A stretch of DNA of 64,000 nt from Vibrio sp. FE10 (GTDB lineage Bacteria; Pseudomonadota; Gammaproteobacteria; Enterobacterales; Vibrionaceae): assembly GCF_030297155.1 (NCBI RefSeq), contig NZ_AP028068.1:1736001-1800000 (forward strand). Reading direction: 5' to 3'. Each line of letters opens with the position of its first letter. Position 1 is the stretch's first letter. The notes below the pieces were generated by a model that made no database searches, was not told the origin of the DNA, and saw nothing but the letters and a program-made list of their open reading frames with translations. This document shows, one piece after another, positions 1 through 10,855 of the stretch. The position numbers and the translations under genes are program-made.

Positions 1-1308
1 CAATCTCTGGAGTACGAAGTAAACACGCTGCACACAGCTAACGGTCAAACACCATTCGTAACATTTGGTTTTGGTCTAGGCGAAAGCTGGGGTTCAAAAC
101 TTATCCAGCAATCTATCTTGAAAAACCGCATTGCAGGTTTGGGTAAGAACCGTAAAACAGCCGTGTTCCCTAAACTGGTGTTTGCGATTAAAGATGGTTT
201 GAACCACCAGAAGCAAGATCCGAACTACGACATCAAGCAATTAGCGCTTGAGTGTGCGTCTAAGCGTATGTACCCAGACATTCTTAACTACGACAAAGTA
301 GTAGAAGTGACAGGGTCATTTAAAACGCCTATGGGTTGCCGTAGCTTCTTGAATACTTACGAAGAAAATGGTGAGTTGATTCATGAAGGACGTAACAACT
401 TAGGTGTTGTTAGCTTGAACTTGCCACGTATCGCGATTAACGCGAAGCAAGATATGGTTAAGTTCTACGAACTGCTTGATGAAAAACTCAAGCTGGCTCG
501 TCGTGCTCTAGAAACTCGTATTTCTCGTCTAGAAAACGTGAAAGCGCGTGTTGCTCCAATCCTATATATGGAAGGTGCGTGTGGCGTTCGCTTGAAAGCA
601 GACGACTCTATTGCCGATATCTTCAAGAATGGCCGTGCTTCTGTTTCTCTTGGTTACATCGGTATCCACGAAGCGATGACCGCACTTTACGGCACTGACG
701 TTCACCTGTACGACGACGGCGAAATGCGTACTAAAGCGCTTGAGCTGGTGGAATACATGAAGCGTGAAGTGGAATCTTGGACAAAAGAGACAGGTTACGC
801 ATTCAGCCTATACGGCACACCAAGTGAAAACCTATGTAGCCGTTTCTGCAGCATCGATACCAAAGAATTTGGTGTGATTGATGGCGTAACAGACCGTGGT
901 TACTACACAAACAGCTTCCACTTAGACGTACAGAAGAAAGTGAACCCATACGACAAGATCGATTTCGAGATGCCTTATCCTGAAATCTCTAGCGGTGGTT
1001 TCATTTGCTACGGTGAATTCCCGAACATGCAGAAGAACATCGAAGCACTAGAAAACGTATGGGATTACAGCTACACACGTGTTCCTTACTACGGCACCAA
1101 TACGCCGATTGATGAGTGTTACGAGTGTGGATACAACGGTGAGTTTGACTGTACAAGTAAGGGCTTTATATGTCCTAAGTGTGGCAACCATGACTCAACA
1201 AAAGTATCGGTAACACGCCGTGTTTGTGGTTACCTTGGTAGCCCAGATGCACGACCATTTAACTTCGGTAAGCAAGAAGAAGTTAAACGCCGCGTGAAGC
1301 ACCTTTGA
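1..1308 (+). CDS. nrdD: Anaerobic ribonucleoside-triphosphate reductase, C-terminal part (cut by window edge)
   Basis: Oxygen-sensitive class III reductase making deoxynucleotides from NTPs under anaerobiosis in the cytoplasm. The reading frame is open from base 1, so the start lies upstream; about 435 residues of a protein of roughly 700 are present. Visible: a GCRSFL segment near base 333 with the likely thiyl-radical cysteine, a CxxC...CxxC zinc site (CYECG near base 1120, CPKCG near 1170) and the C-terminal glycyl-radical loop RVCGYLG near 1220. NrdG, which installs the glycyl radical, is encoded 173 bp downstream on the same strand. Family assignment is very secure. Confidence 0.97.
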   Translation, partial: QSLEYEVNTLHTANGQTPFVTFGFGLGESWGSKLIQQSILKNRIAGLGKNRKTAVFPKLVFAIKDGLNHQKQDPNYDIKQLALECASKRMYPDILNYDKVVEVTGSFKTPMGCRSFLNTYEENGELIHEGRNNLGVVSLNLPRIAINAKQDMVKFYELLDEKLKLARRALETRISRLENVKARVAPILYMEGACGVRLKADDSIADIFKNGRASVSLGYIGIHEAMTALYGTDVHLYDDGEMRTKALELVEYMKREVESWTKETGYAFSLYGTPSENLCSRFCSIDTKEFGVIDGVTDRGYYTNSFHLDVQKKVNPYDKIDFEMPYPEISSGGFICYGEFPNMQKNIEALENVWDYSYTRVPYYGTNTPIDECYECGYNGEFDCTSKGFICPKCGNHDSTKVSVTRRVCGYLGSPDARPFNFGKQEEVKRRVKHL

Positions 1309-1382
1309 TCTAACGAAGGATCTTAGTAAGGTCTGCGATTTTTAGCTAGCTCACTTAGAAGAGCTACGTTTCAAGAAATAAG

Positions 1383-1420
1383 ATTGGTATCGGCGCTATG
1401 TCGATACCAATTCTTTTGTT
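1383..1420 (+). terminator. Hairpin with T-rich tail after nrdD
   Basis: A perfect 10-bp stem (ATTGGTATCG with CGATACCAAT, 9-nt loop) is followed by TCTTTTGTTT. It lies between nrdD and nrdG, so it may attenuate rather than fully end transcription. Confidence 0.6.
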
Positions 1421-1481
1421 TCAGTTCTTACAGCATTTTGCTTCAAACTATTAAGCAATAACGAGTTTTCAATACTGCCTT

Positions 1482-1952
1482 ATGAATTATCATCAATATC
1501 ACCCAATCGACGTTGTAAACGGCCCAGGAACACGCTGCACTTTGTTTGTGTCGGGTTGTGTACACCAGTGTCGTGGGTGCTATAACCAGTCGACGCAAAG
1601 GTTGGACTCTGGGCATTTGTTTACTCAAGAACTGCAAGACCAAATTATTGCTGATCTCAATGATCCGCGGATCAAACGTCGTGGTTTATCACTTTCTGGT
1701 GGTGACCCAATGCATCCGGCAAACGTGTCAGAAGTGCTTAAGCTTGTTCAACGTGTAAAAGCTGAATGCGAAGGCAAAGACATCTGGATGTGGACTGGGT
1801 ACGAGCTAGACGAGCTGGATAAAAAGCAGAAGCAAGTATTGGAATACGTTGATACCTTGATTGATGGTCGCTTTGAACAAGATAAAGCGGATCCAATGTT
1901 AGATTGGCGTGGTAGTTCAAACCAAATCATTCATCGATTTACTGACATATAA
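1482..1952 (+). CDS. nrdG: Anaerobic ribonucleotide reductase activating protein
   Basis: Radical-SAM activase that generates the glycyl radical on NrdD. The CX3CX2C iron-sulfur motif is visible as CVHQCRGC (residues about 26-33), followed by the SGGDP glycine-rich SAM-binding segment near residue 73. The 156-residue length is normal for the family. It is the neighbour and partner of nrdD. The hairpin between the two genes suggests partly separate expression. Confidence 0.96.
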   Translation: MNYHQYHPIDVVNGPGTRCTLFVSGCVHQCRGCYNQSTQRLDSGHLFTQELQDQIIADLNDPRIKRRGLSLSGGDPMHPANVSEVLKLVQRVKAECEGKDIWMWTGYELDELDKKQKQVLEYVDTLIDGRFEQDKADPMLDWRGSSNQIIHRFTDI

Positions 1953-1987
1953 CTGTTGTCGTGACTTAGCACACTCGTAAAGCGAAA

Positions 1988-2027
1988 AAGGGCGTCATGG
2001 TTAGCGCAATGCAACCAATCGGCCCTT
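1988..2027. terminator. Possible hairpin between convergent nrdG and MATE genes
   Basis: AAGGGC and GCCCTT form an outer stem with an inner GGTT/AACC pairing. It sits between convergent genes. The T-rich stretch further on (TTCTTTTCGTTT) is only moderately placed, so it is a weak candidate. Confidence 0.35.
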
Positions 2028-2066
2028 GGGTGTGAGTTCTTTTCGTTTATTAGCTCAAACTATCAT

Positions 2067-3452
2067 TCAAGCAGTGAGCTGGTCAGGTTCTTCTATTAGG
2101 TTGTTAATCCATTTCTTAGAGTGAATACGTTGGCTGGTCAAAGCGATCTTGACTAACTCCTCCAGTAGCACAATCATCAACACCCATTCTAAAGACCAAC
2201 CCAACACCAAAGCGGTAAAATAGGCGAGGGGAATACCAATTGCCCACTGGCCAAATATGTCGATGAAGATGCTGTAGTTGATGTCTCCACCACTTTTTAA
2301 AACACCGCCAATGCCAACCATGTTGAATACTCTCAATATCATCCCAGCCGCCATCACTAGTGTGACGTTGACCGCCGTGTCTTTAAGTTCTAGATGCGTA
2401 AAACCGATCAGCTGAACAATGGCTGGCTTTGCGATAAAACACAGTAACGCGAGCAAAGCAGCAAGCGCACAACTGACGAACACATAGCCCCAAGCGGTAT
2501 TTTCAACACGTTGGTAGTTTTTCGCCCCAATCTCATTGCCTAGAATGATCGAAGCGGCAACCGCAAAGCCTAAGAACGCGGAGATTAAGATACTTTCGAC
2601 AGGCGATAACAGCGAAATGATCGCAAGCTCTCCAACACCCATCTGCCCAACTATTACGTTATAAATAAGAATCCCGCCCGCCCATGCTGTGTCATGAACC
2701 AACATAGGTATGGCTATCGTGAAGTACTTCTTTCTATGCTTTGGTAATATCGCATCTCGCCAATTGCTTAATGTCGGGAATAGATGCGCATAGTGTTTCT
2801 TCGCCATGATAAGCAGCGCTATCGTCTGAAAGAACCGAGACACCGTGGTGCCAATAGCCGCACCAACCACGCCTAGTTCTGGAAATCCAAACAAACCAAA
2901 GATCAGCAGTGCATTGAGAATCGCATTAACGATGATAGCCCAGATGCTGATCTTGGTGGGTAGCTTGGCTTCGCCGACCGATCGCAGTGCGCTTTCTAGG
3001 GGCACTACGATCGCGGTACCAATAAGGCTGGCTCCTGTTATCCAAAGGTAATCCGTTGCCAAGCGGACGTAATCAGGGTCTGAGGCCACCACAGACACCA
3101 CTGATTCAGGAACCAATGTATAGATGAACACAAAGGGGATGATGGCAAAGATAGATAATGCCCATGATTGCGCTAGTGTGCGTCGAATTCCGTTAAAATC
3201 ACCTGCGCCAAAATATTGCGAAGCTAGCACGCTCACAGCTCCGCTAATGCCCGACACCATGATTAAGTTGAAGAAGAATATACGGTTGCCAACACCAACA
3301 GCGGCGGTTGCGGAATCACCAAGCTGATTGACCATAAAAATATCGACCACGCCAAGCAATGAAAACAACATGGTTTGCAGTGAGACAGGTAAACCGATGT
3401 GTAATAGTTTTTGCCAAAATTCTTTGTCTAAATGACGATATGTCGAGAGCAT
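2067..3452 (-). CDS. MATE family multidrug/cation efflux protein
   Basis: Inner-membrane antiporter of the MATE superfamily, which exports cationic compounds using a Na+ or H+ gradient. The 461 residues form about twelve hydrophobic segments in two halves. Typical MATE sequences are visible: LPVSLQTMLFSLLGVVDI in helix 1 and ALRSVGEAKLPTKIS before helix 5. Substrate cannot be told from sequence. It is divergent from an AraC-type regulator with 132 bp between starts, so that regulator may control it. Confidence 0.9.
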   Translation of the reverse strand: MLSTYRHLDKEFWQKLLHIGLPVSLQTMLFSLLGVVDIFMVNQLGDSATAAVGVGNRIFFFNLIMVSGISGAVSVLASQYFGAGDFNGIRRTLAQSWALSIFAIIPFVFIYTLVPESVVSVVASDPDYVRLATDYLWITGASLIGTAIVVPLESALRSVGEAKLPTKISIWAIIVNAILNALLIFGLFGFPELGVVGAAIGTTVSRFFQTIALLIMAKKHYAHLFPTLSNWRDAILPKHRKKYFTIAIPMLVHDTAWAGGILIYNVIVGQMGVGELAIISLLSPVESILISAFLGFAVAASIILGNEIGAKNYQRVENTAWGYVFVSCALAALLALLCFIAKPAIVQLIGFTHLELKDTAVNVTLVMAAGMILRVFNMVGIGGVLKSGGDINYSIFIDIFGQWAIGIPLAYFTALVLGWSLEWVLMIVLLEELVKIALTSQRIHSKKWINNLIEEPDQLTA

Positions 3453-3584
3453 CGCATTTCCCCTCTAGTGAATATGCGAGAAGTTTATCGGCATTTGTTT
3501 TGTCTGTATTGTTCCTGTTCATCACAAACTTTTGCCAAACTATCCAGTTTAGTGGTTTGGCAATTTATGCGAGCTAGCAATTGA

Positions 3585-4421
3585 ATGAATGAGAAACAAG
3601 AACGGTACGAGATCTCTGAAAAGACTCACCAAGAGTTTGTCGATCAAAGCCATGTCTTGGCATTTGAAGAGCTCGGCATCGTTCAGTGTGGGACGGCATC
3701 GTGTCGAGACTTCTTTTCGGTCTATCGCAAGAACCAACAGAAACACATGTTGCTGTATACCGTGAGAGGCAAGGGCTGGCTCCAAAGCGCAGGATGTCGC
3801 TATATTCTTGAACCGGGCTCGTGCATTACCGTTCCAGCAGGTATCGAGAATGGCTTTGGTATGGAAGAAGAAACCTGGCAGATAGCGTGGATCTTTCTGT
3901 CGCCTGACAAGCAATGGGAAAATGTCGTCAGTGATGAAGTGAGTTATACACTGTCTCCCGCAGCAGAAGTCGTTTCGTCGTGCATTCACACTCTGTTGAG
4001 AAGCATTGCCTTACCCATCGATTTGGGTGGAGCGATTGCCATACACAGCGTAGCCCAAATAGAATTCATGATTAATGCACCGGTACCACAACAACAGTCA
4101 CGAAATTTGATTCGCTTGAGACGCGTGTTCGACAACGTACAAAAGCAGCTTCACAAAGAGTGGAACGTTCATGAACTCGCGAGCTTATTTCCGTGCTCAG
4201 AGCCGCATTTCCATCGCTTGTGTCAACGATATTATTCTCATAGCCCGATGACCCACATTATGCGCATGAGAATGGAGTACGCGGCGAGATTACTCAGGTC
4301 GAGTGATTGGTCGATTCAACATATCGGTGAGATAGTTGGGTATCCTAACGCTGCTAACTTCAGTACCCGATTTAAGGCGTGGTCAGGAATGACACCAAGG
4401 CAATTCAAACAGAGTGTTTGA
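3585..4421 (+). CDS. AraC-family transcriptional regulator
   Basis: DNA-binding regulator of 278 residues. The N-terminal half looks like a cupin ligand-binding domain (YILEPGSCITVPAGIENGF). The C-terminal hundred residues hold the two AraC helix-turn-helices: VHELASLFPCSEPHFHRLCQ, then IQHIGEIVGYPNAANFSTRF, and the family ending GMTPRQFKQ. It is divergent from the MATE exporter, which suggests local control of that gene. The ligand is unknown. Confidence 0.9.
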   Translation: MNEKQERYEISEKTHQEFVDQSHVLAFEELGIVQCGTASCRDFFSVYRKNQQKHMLLYTVRGKGWLQSAGCRYILEPGSCITVPAGIENGFGMEEETWQIAWIFLSPDKQWENVVSDEVSYTLSPAAEVVSSCIHTLLRSIALPIDLGGAIAIHSVAQIEFMINAPVPQQQSRNLIRLRRVFDNVQKQLHKEWNVHELASLFPCSEPHFHRLCQRYYSHSPMTHIMRMRMEYAARLLRSSDWSIQHIGEIVGYPNAANFSTRFKAWSGMTPRQFKQSV

Positions 4422-4632
4422 TCGATGTAGCTGTGGGAGGTTAAACAATAAAGCTTATATATTGCGTAACTGGCTCTTAACTGTTCGAAATTTAAACGAT
4501 ATCTAGGCGTAAAATGACCAATCTCTGATTACTTATGGTAACTAAGCTCTTCTATTAAAAAATGTTTCTGATTTTAGTACGAAAATGTTAACGTGAAATC
4601 CATTACTTGAATTTCAAAGGGTTGTGACTTTC

Positions 4633-5817
4633 ATGTTTTCACATCTACCAAAACCAACTTTAGATCCAATTTTATCTCTTTCTGTCGCTTACCGCGGCGA
4701 TCCTCGTACTGACAAAGTCGACTTAGGCATTGGCGTTTACAAAAACGACCAAGGCGAAACACCTATCATGAAAGCCGTTTCTATGGCTCAAGATATTGTT
4801 GTCGAGACTCAGAAAACCAAAGCTTACGTTGGCCTAGCTGGCTGTGAAGAGTTTAACCAGAGCATGGTTGATCTGCTGCTTAAAGGGACTTCTGCAATTG
4901 GTCGTGTAGCCGCGATTCAAACACCGGGTGCAAGTGGTGCACTTCGTATGTTGGGTGACTTAATGAAAGTTTCTCAACCAGACACCACGGTTTGGATTTC
5001 AAACCCAAGCTACGTTAACCATAAACCGGTGATGGAAGCAGCAGGCCTAAAAGTTCGATACTACAATTACTTCAGTCCTGAAACGAAGCAAGTTGATGTT
5101 GCAAGAATGATGGAAGACCTATCAACTGCGGGTCCATCAGACGTTGTACTACTTCACGGTTGCTGCCATAACCCAACGGGTGCTGATATCAATTTTGAAG
5201 CGTGGCAGGAAATTACTAAGTTATCGCAAAAGAATGGTTTCTTACCGTTCGTTGATATTGCCTACCAAGGCTTTGGCGATGGCCTAGAAGAAGACGCGAA
5301 AGGTCTTCAGCACATGGCTAACAACGTTGAAGAAATGCTGATCACAACATCTTGCTCGAAGAACTTCGGTTTGTATCGTGAAAGAACGGGTGCGGCGATC
5401 GTTATCGGCAAGAACAGCGAACACGTTGGTAATGCAAGAGGTAAGCTTCTTACTCTGGCTCGTTCAACTTACACTATGCCGCCTGATCACGGTGCTGCTC
5501 TGGTTAAAACAATTCTTCAGAATCAAGAGCTAACAAAGATTTGGAAGCAAGAGTTGAGTGAAATGCAGCAACGTTTGTTAAATCTGCGCCAAAGTTTGTG
5601 TGATGAATTGCGAAATACTTATAACACGTCACAATTTGACTTCATTGAAAGCCATAAAGGTATGTTTAGTGTACTAGGCTTTAAAGAAACTCAAATGAAT
5701 CAATTACGTGAAGAATATGGAGTCTATGGTGTTGGTGATGGACGCATCAATATTGCAGGCCTTTCCGAATCTCATATTCCTTACGTAGCAAAGGCGATAG
5801 CCAACGTATCAAAATAA
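4633..5817 (+). CDS. tyrB: Aromatic/aspartate aminotransferase (class I, PLP)
   Basis: PLP enzyme transferring amino groups between aromatic or dicarboxylic amino acids and 2-oxoacids in the cytoplasm. The N-terminus MFSHLPKPTLDPILSL and LGIGVYK match AspC/TyrB. CHNPTGAD carries the substrate-site Asn, SCSKNFGLYRER the PLP-binding Lys, and the C-terminus the substrate-carboxylate Arg (GDGRINIAG). An in-frame GTG lies at 4624, but AAAGGG at 4616-4621 is better spaced for ATG 4633 (394 residues), the start expected for the family. It follows nrdDG at a similar distance to V. cholerae chromosome II (from memory). AspC-type specificity cannot be excluded. Confidence 0.88.
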   Translation: MFSHLPKPTLDPILSLSVAYRGDPRTDKVDLGIGVYKNDQGETPIMKAVSMAQDIVVETQKTKAYVGLAGCEEFNQSMVDLLLKGTSAIGRVAAIQTPGASGALRMLGDLMKVSQPDTTVWISNPSYVNHKPVMEAAGLKVRYYNYFSPETKQVDVARMMEDLSTAGPSDVVLLHGCCHNPTGADINFEAWQEITKLSQKNGFLPFVDIAYQGFGDGLEEDAKGLQHMANNVEEMLITTSCSKNFGLYRERTGAAIVIGKNSEHVGNARGKLLTLARSTYTMPPDHGAALVKTILQNQELTKIWKQELSEMQQRLLNLRQSLCDELRNTYNTSQFDFIESHKGMFSVLGFKETQMNQLREEYGVYGVGDGRINIAGLSESHIPYVAKAIANVSK

Positions 5818-5828
5818 AAGGTGACTGA

Positions 5829-6530
5829 ATGTACAATTGGAAAGCGATTATAACCCTGATGTTAAGTGGTGGCCTGTTTGCTTGTTCGACGACGACTCAA
5901 GTTCCTGTCGAGCCAGAGCAAAAGCCTCAAATCGAACAACCTGTTGTTGATGATTCTTCGAAGGGTGAGACTGAAGCAACGGAAGGCGAGAAAGTAACTG
6001 AACCTACAGAAAAGTCTGAAGAAGTAAAACCAGTAGAGCCAGCGGAACCTGAGGTAAAACCTGCACCTGTTGAAAAGCCAGTAGAGAAGGCTAGAAAGAC
6101 AAGTGATGGTAAATTGATCCTTGGTGAAGAAGAGTGGGTTTTTGTTCCTGGTCTTAAAGAAGCATTTAAAGCTCGTGTCGATACCGGTGCGACGACGTCA
6201 TCAATCAGTGCAGTCGATATTGTCGATTTCGAACGTGACGGCAAAGATTGGGTTAAATTTAAGATTGAACATGATGGCATCACAACGGAAGAGGTGAGCT
6301 TACCTGTAGAACGTTGGGTGAAGATCAAGCAATCAAGTGCTGAAGGCACACAACGACGTGCTGTTGTTGTCGCTTCAATTCAAATCGGCGATCTAAAAGA
6401 CAAGACTGAGTTTACGTTAGCAGACCGAACGCATCTTTCTTTCCCACTTCTACTAGGAAGAAGCTTCTTTAGAGATGTTGCGGTAGTAGATGTAAGCCAA
6501 AAATACGTTCAAAAGAAAATTACTAAGTAA
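5829..6530 (+). CDS. RimB-like ATP-dependent zinc protease family lipoprotein
   Basis: Member of the Zn_protease family (retropepsin-like fold, related to RimB). The N-terminus ends in a lipobox-like LFACS (Cys near residue 19), so it is probably a lipoprotein. Residues about 25-85 are a Glu/Pro/Lys-rich linker, then a conserved domain with ARVDTGATTSSI, where DTGA is the aspartic-protease-type signature, and LLGRSFF near the end. It starts 11 bp after the aminotransferase and is probably co-transcribed. The substrate is unknown; the lipoprotein tether suggests an envelope role unlike cytoplasmic RimB. Confidence 0.82.
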   Translation: MYNWKAIITLMLSGGLFACSTTTQVPVEPEQKPQIEQPVVDDSSKGETEATEGEKVTEPTEKSEEVKPVEPAEPEVKPAPVEKPVEKARKTSDGKLILGEEEWVFVPGLKEAFKARVDTGATTSSISAVDIVDFERDGKDWVKFKIEHDGITTEEVSLPVERWVKIKQSSAEGTQRRAVVVASIQIGDLKDKTEFTLADRTHLSFPLLLGRSFFRDVAVVDVSQKYVQKKITK

Positions 6531-6619
6531 CGGTACGTCTCCTCCTCAAGGCTTCTAGTCTTGAAGAGAGATAGCTTTAAAAGCGATCAGCTTAGAACAT
6601 TTTTAGTATCGATAAATAG

Positions 6620-6653
6620 AATCCCTGTCAGTTCAACTGGTGGGGATTTTTCT
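6620..6653 (+). terminator. Intrinsic terminator after the zinc protease gene
   Basis: AATCCC pairs with GGGATT, with an inner CAGT/ACTG pairing, and a TTTTT run follows. Flanking AAATAG and CTATTT extend the stem. The rest of the 6531-6854 gap shows no gene. Confidence 0.6.
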
Positions 6654-6854
6654 ATTTACACGTTAATAACGTATGAAAAGCATCTAAATGGTCTATGTTT
6701 ACCATTCGTTTACTGTTTAGCCTCGACAACGTGATCGAGATCTCTATATAATCCGCGCTTCGATTTTTGTTTAATCCATACTTTCGTACTTCTTATTTAG
6801 GTTATTGAAATAGTCTAATAATTATCTGTCAGTACACGCTTAGGAATTAGTTCT

Positions 6855-8462
6855 TTGATATCTACCGCGAACATCACAATGCAATTTGGCGCAGAGCCGC
6901 TGTTTGAAAACATCTCTGCTAAATTTGGTAACGGCAACCGCTACGGTTTGATCGGCGCTAATGGTTGCGGCAAATCAACGTTCATGAAAATCCTAAGTGG
7001 TGCATTAACGCCAAGCTCGGGTAACGTTTCTATCACTCCGGGAGAAAAACTGGGTGTTTTGAGCCAAGATCAGTTCGCGTTCGAACAGTACAGCGTTATC
7101 GACGTTGTGATCATGGGCGACAGAAAGTTGTGGGAAGTAAAACAAGAACGTGACCGCATTTACTCTTTGCCAGAAATGAGTGAAGACGATGGCATGAAAG
7201 TCGCTGAGCTTGAAAGCGAATTCGCGGAAATGGATGGCTACACAGCAGAAAGCCGTGCAGGTGACATCCTGATCCAAGCGGGTATTGAAGAAGAGTTTCA
7301 CTTCGGCCTGATGCAACAAGTTGCTCCGGGTTGGAAACTGCGTGTGCTATTGGCACAGGCACTGTTCGCAAACCCAGATATCCTGCTTCTTGATGAACCA
7401 ACCAACAACTTGGACATTCACACGATTAACTGGCTTGCTGAAGAGCTAAACCAGCGTAAATGTACAATGATCATCATTTCGCACGATAGACACTTCCTGA
7501 ACTCTGTATGTACGCATATGGCAGATATCGACTACGGCGAGCTTCGTGTTTACCCAGGTAACTACGAGTACTTCCTAGAAGCGTCTGGTTTGATTCGTGA
7601 CCAACTTCTAGCGAACAATGCTAAGAAAGCGGCTGAGATCAGCGAACTGCAAGACTTTGTAAACCGTTTTGGTGCGAACGCATCTAAAGCGAAACAAGCA
7701 AGTTCTCGTGCTAAGAAAATGGACAAGATCACGCTTGATGAAGTGAAATCTTCGAGCCGTATGAGCCCATCAATTGATTTTGGTGAAGGCAAGAAACTAC
7801 ACCGTCAAGCACTTGAACTTAAAGAACTTGGTCACGGCTTCGATGGCGAAACATTGTTTGCTGGTGGCAACTTGCTGCTTGAAGCGGGTACACGTCTTGC
7901 CGTTATCGGTGAGAACGGTGTGGGTAAAACCACGTTGCTACGTTGCCTAGTTCAAGAGCTAGAGCAAAACGAAGGCATCGTTAAATGGTCTGAAAACGCA
8001 TCTGTAGGTTACTGCCCACAAGACAGCACAACAGACTTCGACAATGATTTGAGCATCTTCGATTGGATCTCACAATGGCGCACAGCGAAGCACGATGACC
8101 TTATGGTACGTGGCATTTTGGGCCGTCTATTGTTTACTGCTGATGATGCAAACAAGAAAGCACGTAACTGTTCTGGTGGTGAGAAAAACCGTCTGTTATT
8201 CGGCAAGCTAATGATGCAAGACATCAACGTACTTGTTATGGACGAACCAACCAACCACATGGACATGGAAGCAATCCAAGCTCTTAACGATGCGCTTAAG
8301 GTTTACACCGGCACGCTTATCTTCGTAAGTCATGACCGTGAGTTTGTTTCTTCACTAGCTAACCACATCATCGATGTGAAAGACCAACAGCTAGTAAGCT
8401 TCCAAGGTACTTATGAAGAGTACCTAGACCACCAGAAAAAGATGCTGATGGTTAACTTATAA
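6855..8462 (+). CDS. ybiT: ABC-F family ATPase (YbiT type)
   Basis: Soluble protein with two ABC domains and no membrane part. ABC-F proteins act on the ribosome in translation. Visible: Walker [10 protein letters not shown] (about residue 35) and GENGVGKTT (about 353), Walker [12 protein letters not shown] and [12 protein letters not shown], and the second signature CSGGEKNR. Sequence along its length is very close to E. coli YbiT as I recall it, including [16 protein letters not shown]. The start is TTG at 6855, supported by AGGAA eight bases upstream and by the family N-terminus. 535 residues is normal. Confidence 0.93.
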   Translation: MISTANITMQFGAEPLFENISAKFGNGNRYGLIGANGCGKSTFMKILSGALTPSSGNVSITPGEKLGVLSQDQFAFEQYSVIDVVIMGDRKLWEVKQERDRIYSLPEMSEDDGMKVAELESEFAEMDGYTAESRAGDILIQAGIEEEFHFGLMQQVAPGWKLRVLLAQALFANPDILLLDEPTNNLDIHTINWLAEELNQRKCTMIIISHDRHFLNSVCTHMADIDYGELRVYPGNYEYFLEASGLIRDQLLANNAKKAAEISELQDFVNRFGANASKAKQASSRAKKMDKITLDEVKSSSRMSPSIDFGEGKKLHRQALELKELGHGFDGETLFAGGNLLLEAGTRLAVIGENGVGKTTLLRCLVQELEQNEGIVKWSENASVGYCPQDSTTDFDNDLSIFDWISQWRTAKHDDLMVRGILGRLLFTADDANKKARNCSGGEKNRLLFGKLMMQDINVLVMDEPTNHMDMEAIQALNDALKVYTGTLIFVSHDREFVSSLANHIIDVKDQQLVSFQGTYEEYLDHQKKMLMVNL

Positions 8463-8572
8463 TCGTGTTGATTAGCTGCTAAGTAACTCGGTATATAAAT
8501 AGCTCTGTATACAAACAAATTGCTCTGTATATAAACTAAGTCACGCACAGCTAATCTGATACGAACATAAAG

Positions 8573-8612
8573 AAAGCCCCCGAACACAATAGTGGTCGGG
8601 GGCTTTTTGTTT
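8573..8612. terminator. Bidirectional intrinsic terminator
   Basis: AAAGCCCCCGA pairs with TCGGGGGCTTT, with T-rich tails on both strands. It serves the ABC-F gene on + and probably the chemoreceptor gene on -. Confidence 0.85.
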
Positions 8613-8657
8613 GGGCTGCGTTTATAAGCGACGACAGCTAGAATCTAATCACCACAA

Positions 8658-10544
8658 TTAGTATTTGAACAGTTGAACTTGGGTATTCAATTGTTGGGCG
8701 ATACAGCGCAGCTCTTCAGATAGGTGGCGAGAGTTGTCAGCTTCAGTCGACATGTTATCTGACACGTCATTAACCAACTGAATATTCTTACTTACTTCAC
8801 CGGTTACGGTTCTTTGCTCGGAAGCCGCATTTGAAATTTGTGACGCCATATCTGAGATCTGTTGAATCGACGTCGCAATCTCTTCTAGTGCAGTCGTGGC
8901 GTTGTTTGCATCGTCGACACTGGATTGTGCCAAGTCTTGGCTACGTTGCATTGATTCCACTGCACTGACGCTGTTTTTCTGAAGAGTTTCAATCATTTCA
9001 CGAATCTCGTCAGTAGAGCTGTGAGTACGTTGAGAAAGAACTCGAACTTCGTCTGCGACAACCGCAAATCCACGGCCCTGTTCACCAGCACGTGCAGCTT
9101 CAATGGCGGCATTCAGAGCGAGTAGGTTAGTTTGCTCTGCGATATCTGAAATTGTTGCCAATATCGCATTGATATCCAGTGCATTCTTCTCAACTTCTTG
9201 AATGATCCCTGAAGCGTTTTCTACCTGTTGAGCAAGGTTAGTGATCGAATCTTGGTTACGAATGATCACTTGCTTGCCTTGTTCACAGTTTTCGGTCGAT
9301 CCAATCGCTGAATCTGCCGTCATCTGTGCATTGTTTGCCACTTCTTCTGCCGTTGCCGACATTTCGTGTACCGCCGTGGCGATTTGCGAGATCTCGTGAA
9401 GTTGAACCGACAAGCCTTCACTGGTCTGACGCGCAACATTGGTACTGACCTCAGATTGCTGATTAAGCTGATGAGAAGAGTCTGCAATATCACGCACGAT
9501 CTCTTGTAGCTTAGCGATGAACGCGTTGACGTGGTGCGCAAGCGTGCCGATCTCGTCTTTGCTATTCACGGTAATACGCTGTGTTAAGTCGCCATCACCT
9601 TTAGACAGTGCTTCCATAGCTGAGCTTAACGTCGTTAATGGCGCAAGTGCTTTCTTGATAATGAACATCGCAACAAATGCGATAACGGCAAGTTGCATTA
9701 GGCCAAAGATCGCCGATTGACGCAGTAACGAGCGGTAAGAGGCAAAAGATTTGGTTTTATCGATAACGACCGTGAAATACCAATCGGTGTGTGGGACTTT
9801 TTTTGCCGAGAGTAGAGATTCAGCGCCATCAATCATTAGCTCTTCAAATGCTGGGTCTCGAGCAAGCGATTGGATCTTATGCGCAGAAAGGTTACTTGAA
9901 ATGTTAGAAACCGACTTAAGGGTTAGGTTGCGGTCTCTATGGGCAACGATATTGCCTTTGCCGTCGACAAGAAATGCATAAACGCCAGGTTGCTCGATGT
10001 TCACCACATCTTTGATCAAGGTGGTGAGGTTAAGGTCTGCGCCGATGACACCAGAGTAACCGTTGGTGCTAAAAGGGCTCGCGATGGTTACCACAAGGTC
10101 ATTCGTTGCCACATCAACGTAAGGTTCGGTGACCACGGTTTGCCCCGTTGCCATTGGTTTTTTGTACCAATCACGGGTGCGAGGGTCGTAGCCTTGAGGA
10201 ACCGGCAAATCAACACCTTGTAGAAAGCGGCCATCAGAAAGACCAGCATAAGCGATCTGGAATTGACCTGCGTTGGTGCTTTGTGTGAAGTAACTGGTTG
10301 GGTCGTCTGTGTATTTAAATGCATCTTTGGCTGCGTTTACCACGTTGATCCGTCCTGCGACCCATTTCTCAATACCAGAAACATTGGCATTGGTAAGGGT
10401 TGTCGAATACTGCTGGATAGAGCGGTACGTTTCGTTAAGAAGTTGCTTCCCAGTTATGTATGTCTGAATCATTGTCATCGCGAAAATAACGACAACAAAC
10501 ATCAATGTTAATTTGTTCTTGATTGAAATGTTGCTAACACCCAT
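8658..10544 (-). CDS. Methyl-accepting chemotaxis protein with dCache-type sensor
   Basis: Inner-membrane chemoreceptor of 628 residues. TM1 at about 10-30, a periplasmic double-Cache domain at about 35-270 ([15 protein letters not shown] and VIGADLNL are typical of Cache ligand pockets, often for amino acids), TM2 at about 280-300, HAMP, then the cytoplasmic signalling domain with the hairpin tip [19 protein letters not shown]. No C-terminal CheR-binding pentapeptide is seen. The ligand is unknown. It stands alone as a single transcription unit. Confidence 0.95.
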   Translation of the reverse strand: MGVSNISIKNKLTLMFVVVIFAMTMIQTYITGKQLLNETYRSIQQYSTTLTNANVSGIEKWVAGRINVVNAAKDAFKYTDDPTSYFTQSTNAGQFQIAYAGLSDGRFLQGVDLPVPQGYDPRTRDWYKKPMATGQTVVTEPYVDVATNDLVVTIASPFSTNGYSGVIGADLNLTTLIKDVVNIEQPGVYAFLVDGKGNIVAHRDRNLTLKSVSNISSNLSAHKIQSLARDPAFEELMIDGAESLLSAKKVPHTDWYFTVVIDKTKSFASYRSLLRQSAIFGLMQLAVIAFVAMFIIKKALAPLTTLSSAMEALSKGDGDLTQRITVNSKDEIGTLAHHVNAFIAKLQEIVRDIADSSHQLNQQSEVSTNVARQTSEGLSVQLHEISQIATAVHEMSATAEEVANNAQMTADSAIGSTENCEQGKQVIIRNQDSITNLAQQVENASGIIQEVEKNALDINAILATISDIAEQTNLLALNAAIEAARAGEQGRGFAVVADEVRVLSQRTHSSTDEIREMIETLQKNSVSAVESMQRSQDLAQSSVDDANNATTALEEIATSIQQISDMASQISNAASEQRTVTGEVSKNIQLVNDVSDNMSTEADNSRHLSEELRCIAQQLNTQVQLFKY

Positions 10545-10855
10545 TTTCGGTACTTCACTCTATTTGAATTTCTGGAGAGGGTATCAGTACGCCATACTAT
10601 CGTAAAGTGGTTTTATCAATCAGAACCTATTGATAAATTCATCATATGAAAGGAACGTTAAAACAGAGAGTTAGAGAGGCTGTTGATCGCGAAGATCTTT
10701 GGTTTTTGTATCAAACAGAGAGATGTAAAACTGGGCGAAACGAAAGGGTTTTTAAGGCTAACCAGTGTTAGAACCGATTAGCCTTGAGGTCTAACATAGT
10801 AAGTTAATGAATTAGATATCAATTGCTTACTATGATTTAAGCATCGAATGGTTTA
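10545..10855. other. Intergenic region with two inverted repeats, no gene seen
   Basis: Two perfect inverted repeats lie here: AAGGCTAA/TTAGCCTT (10754-10785, 8-bp arms) and CATAGTAAG/CTTACTATG (10795-10834, 9-bp arms, 22-nt loop). Neither has a convincing T tract. The second may fold in the 3' end of the gene ending at 10856. Confidence 0.4.

Noticed and set aside
1443..1930. Several short frames on both strands across nrdG
   Set aside because: They are shadows of nrdG in other frames, with no ribosome sites or recognisable sequence.
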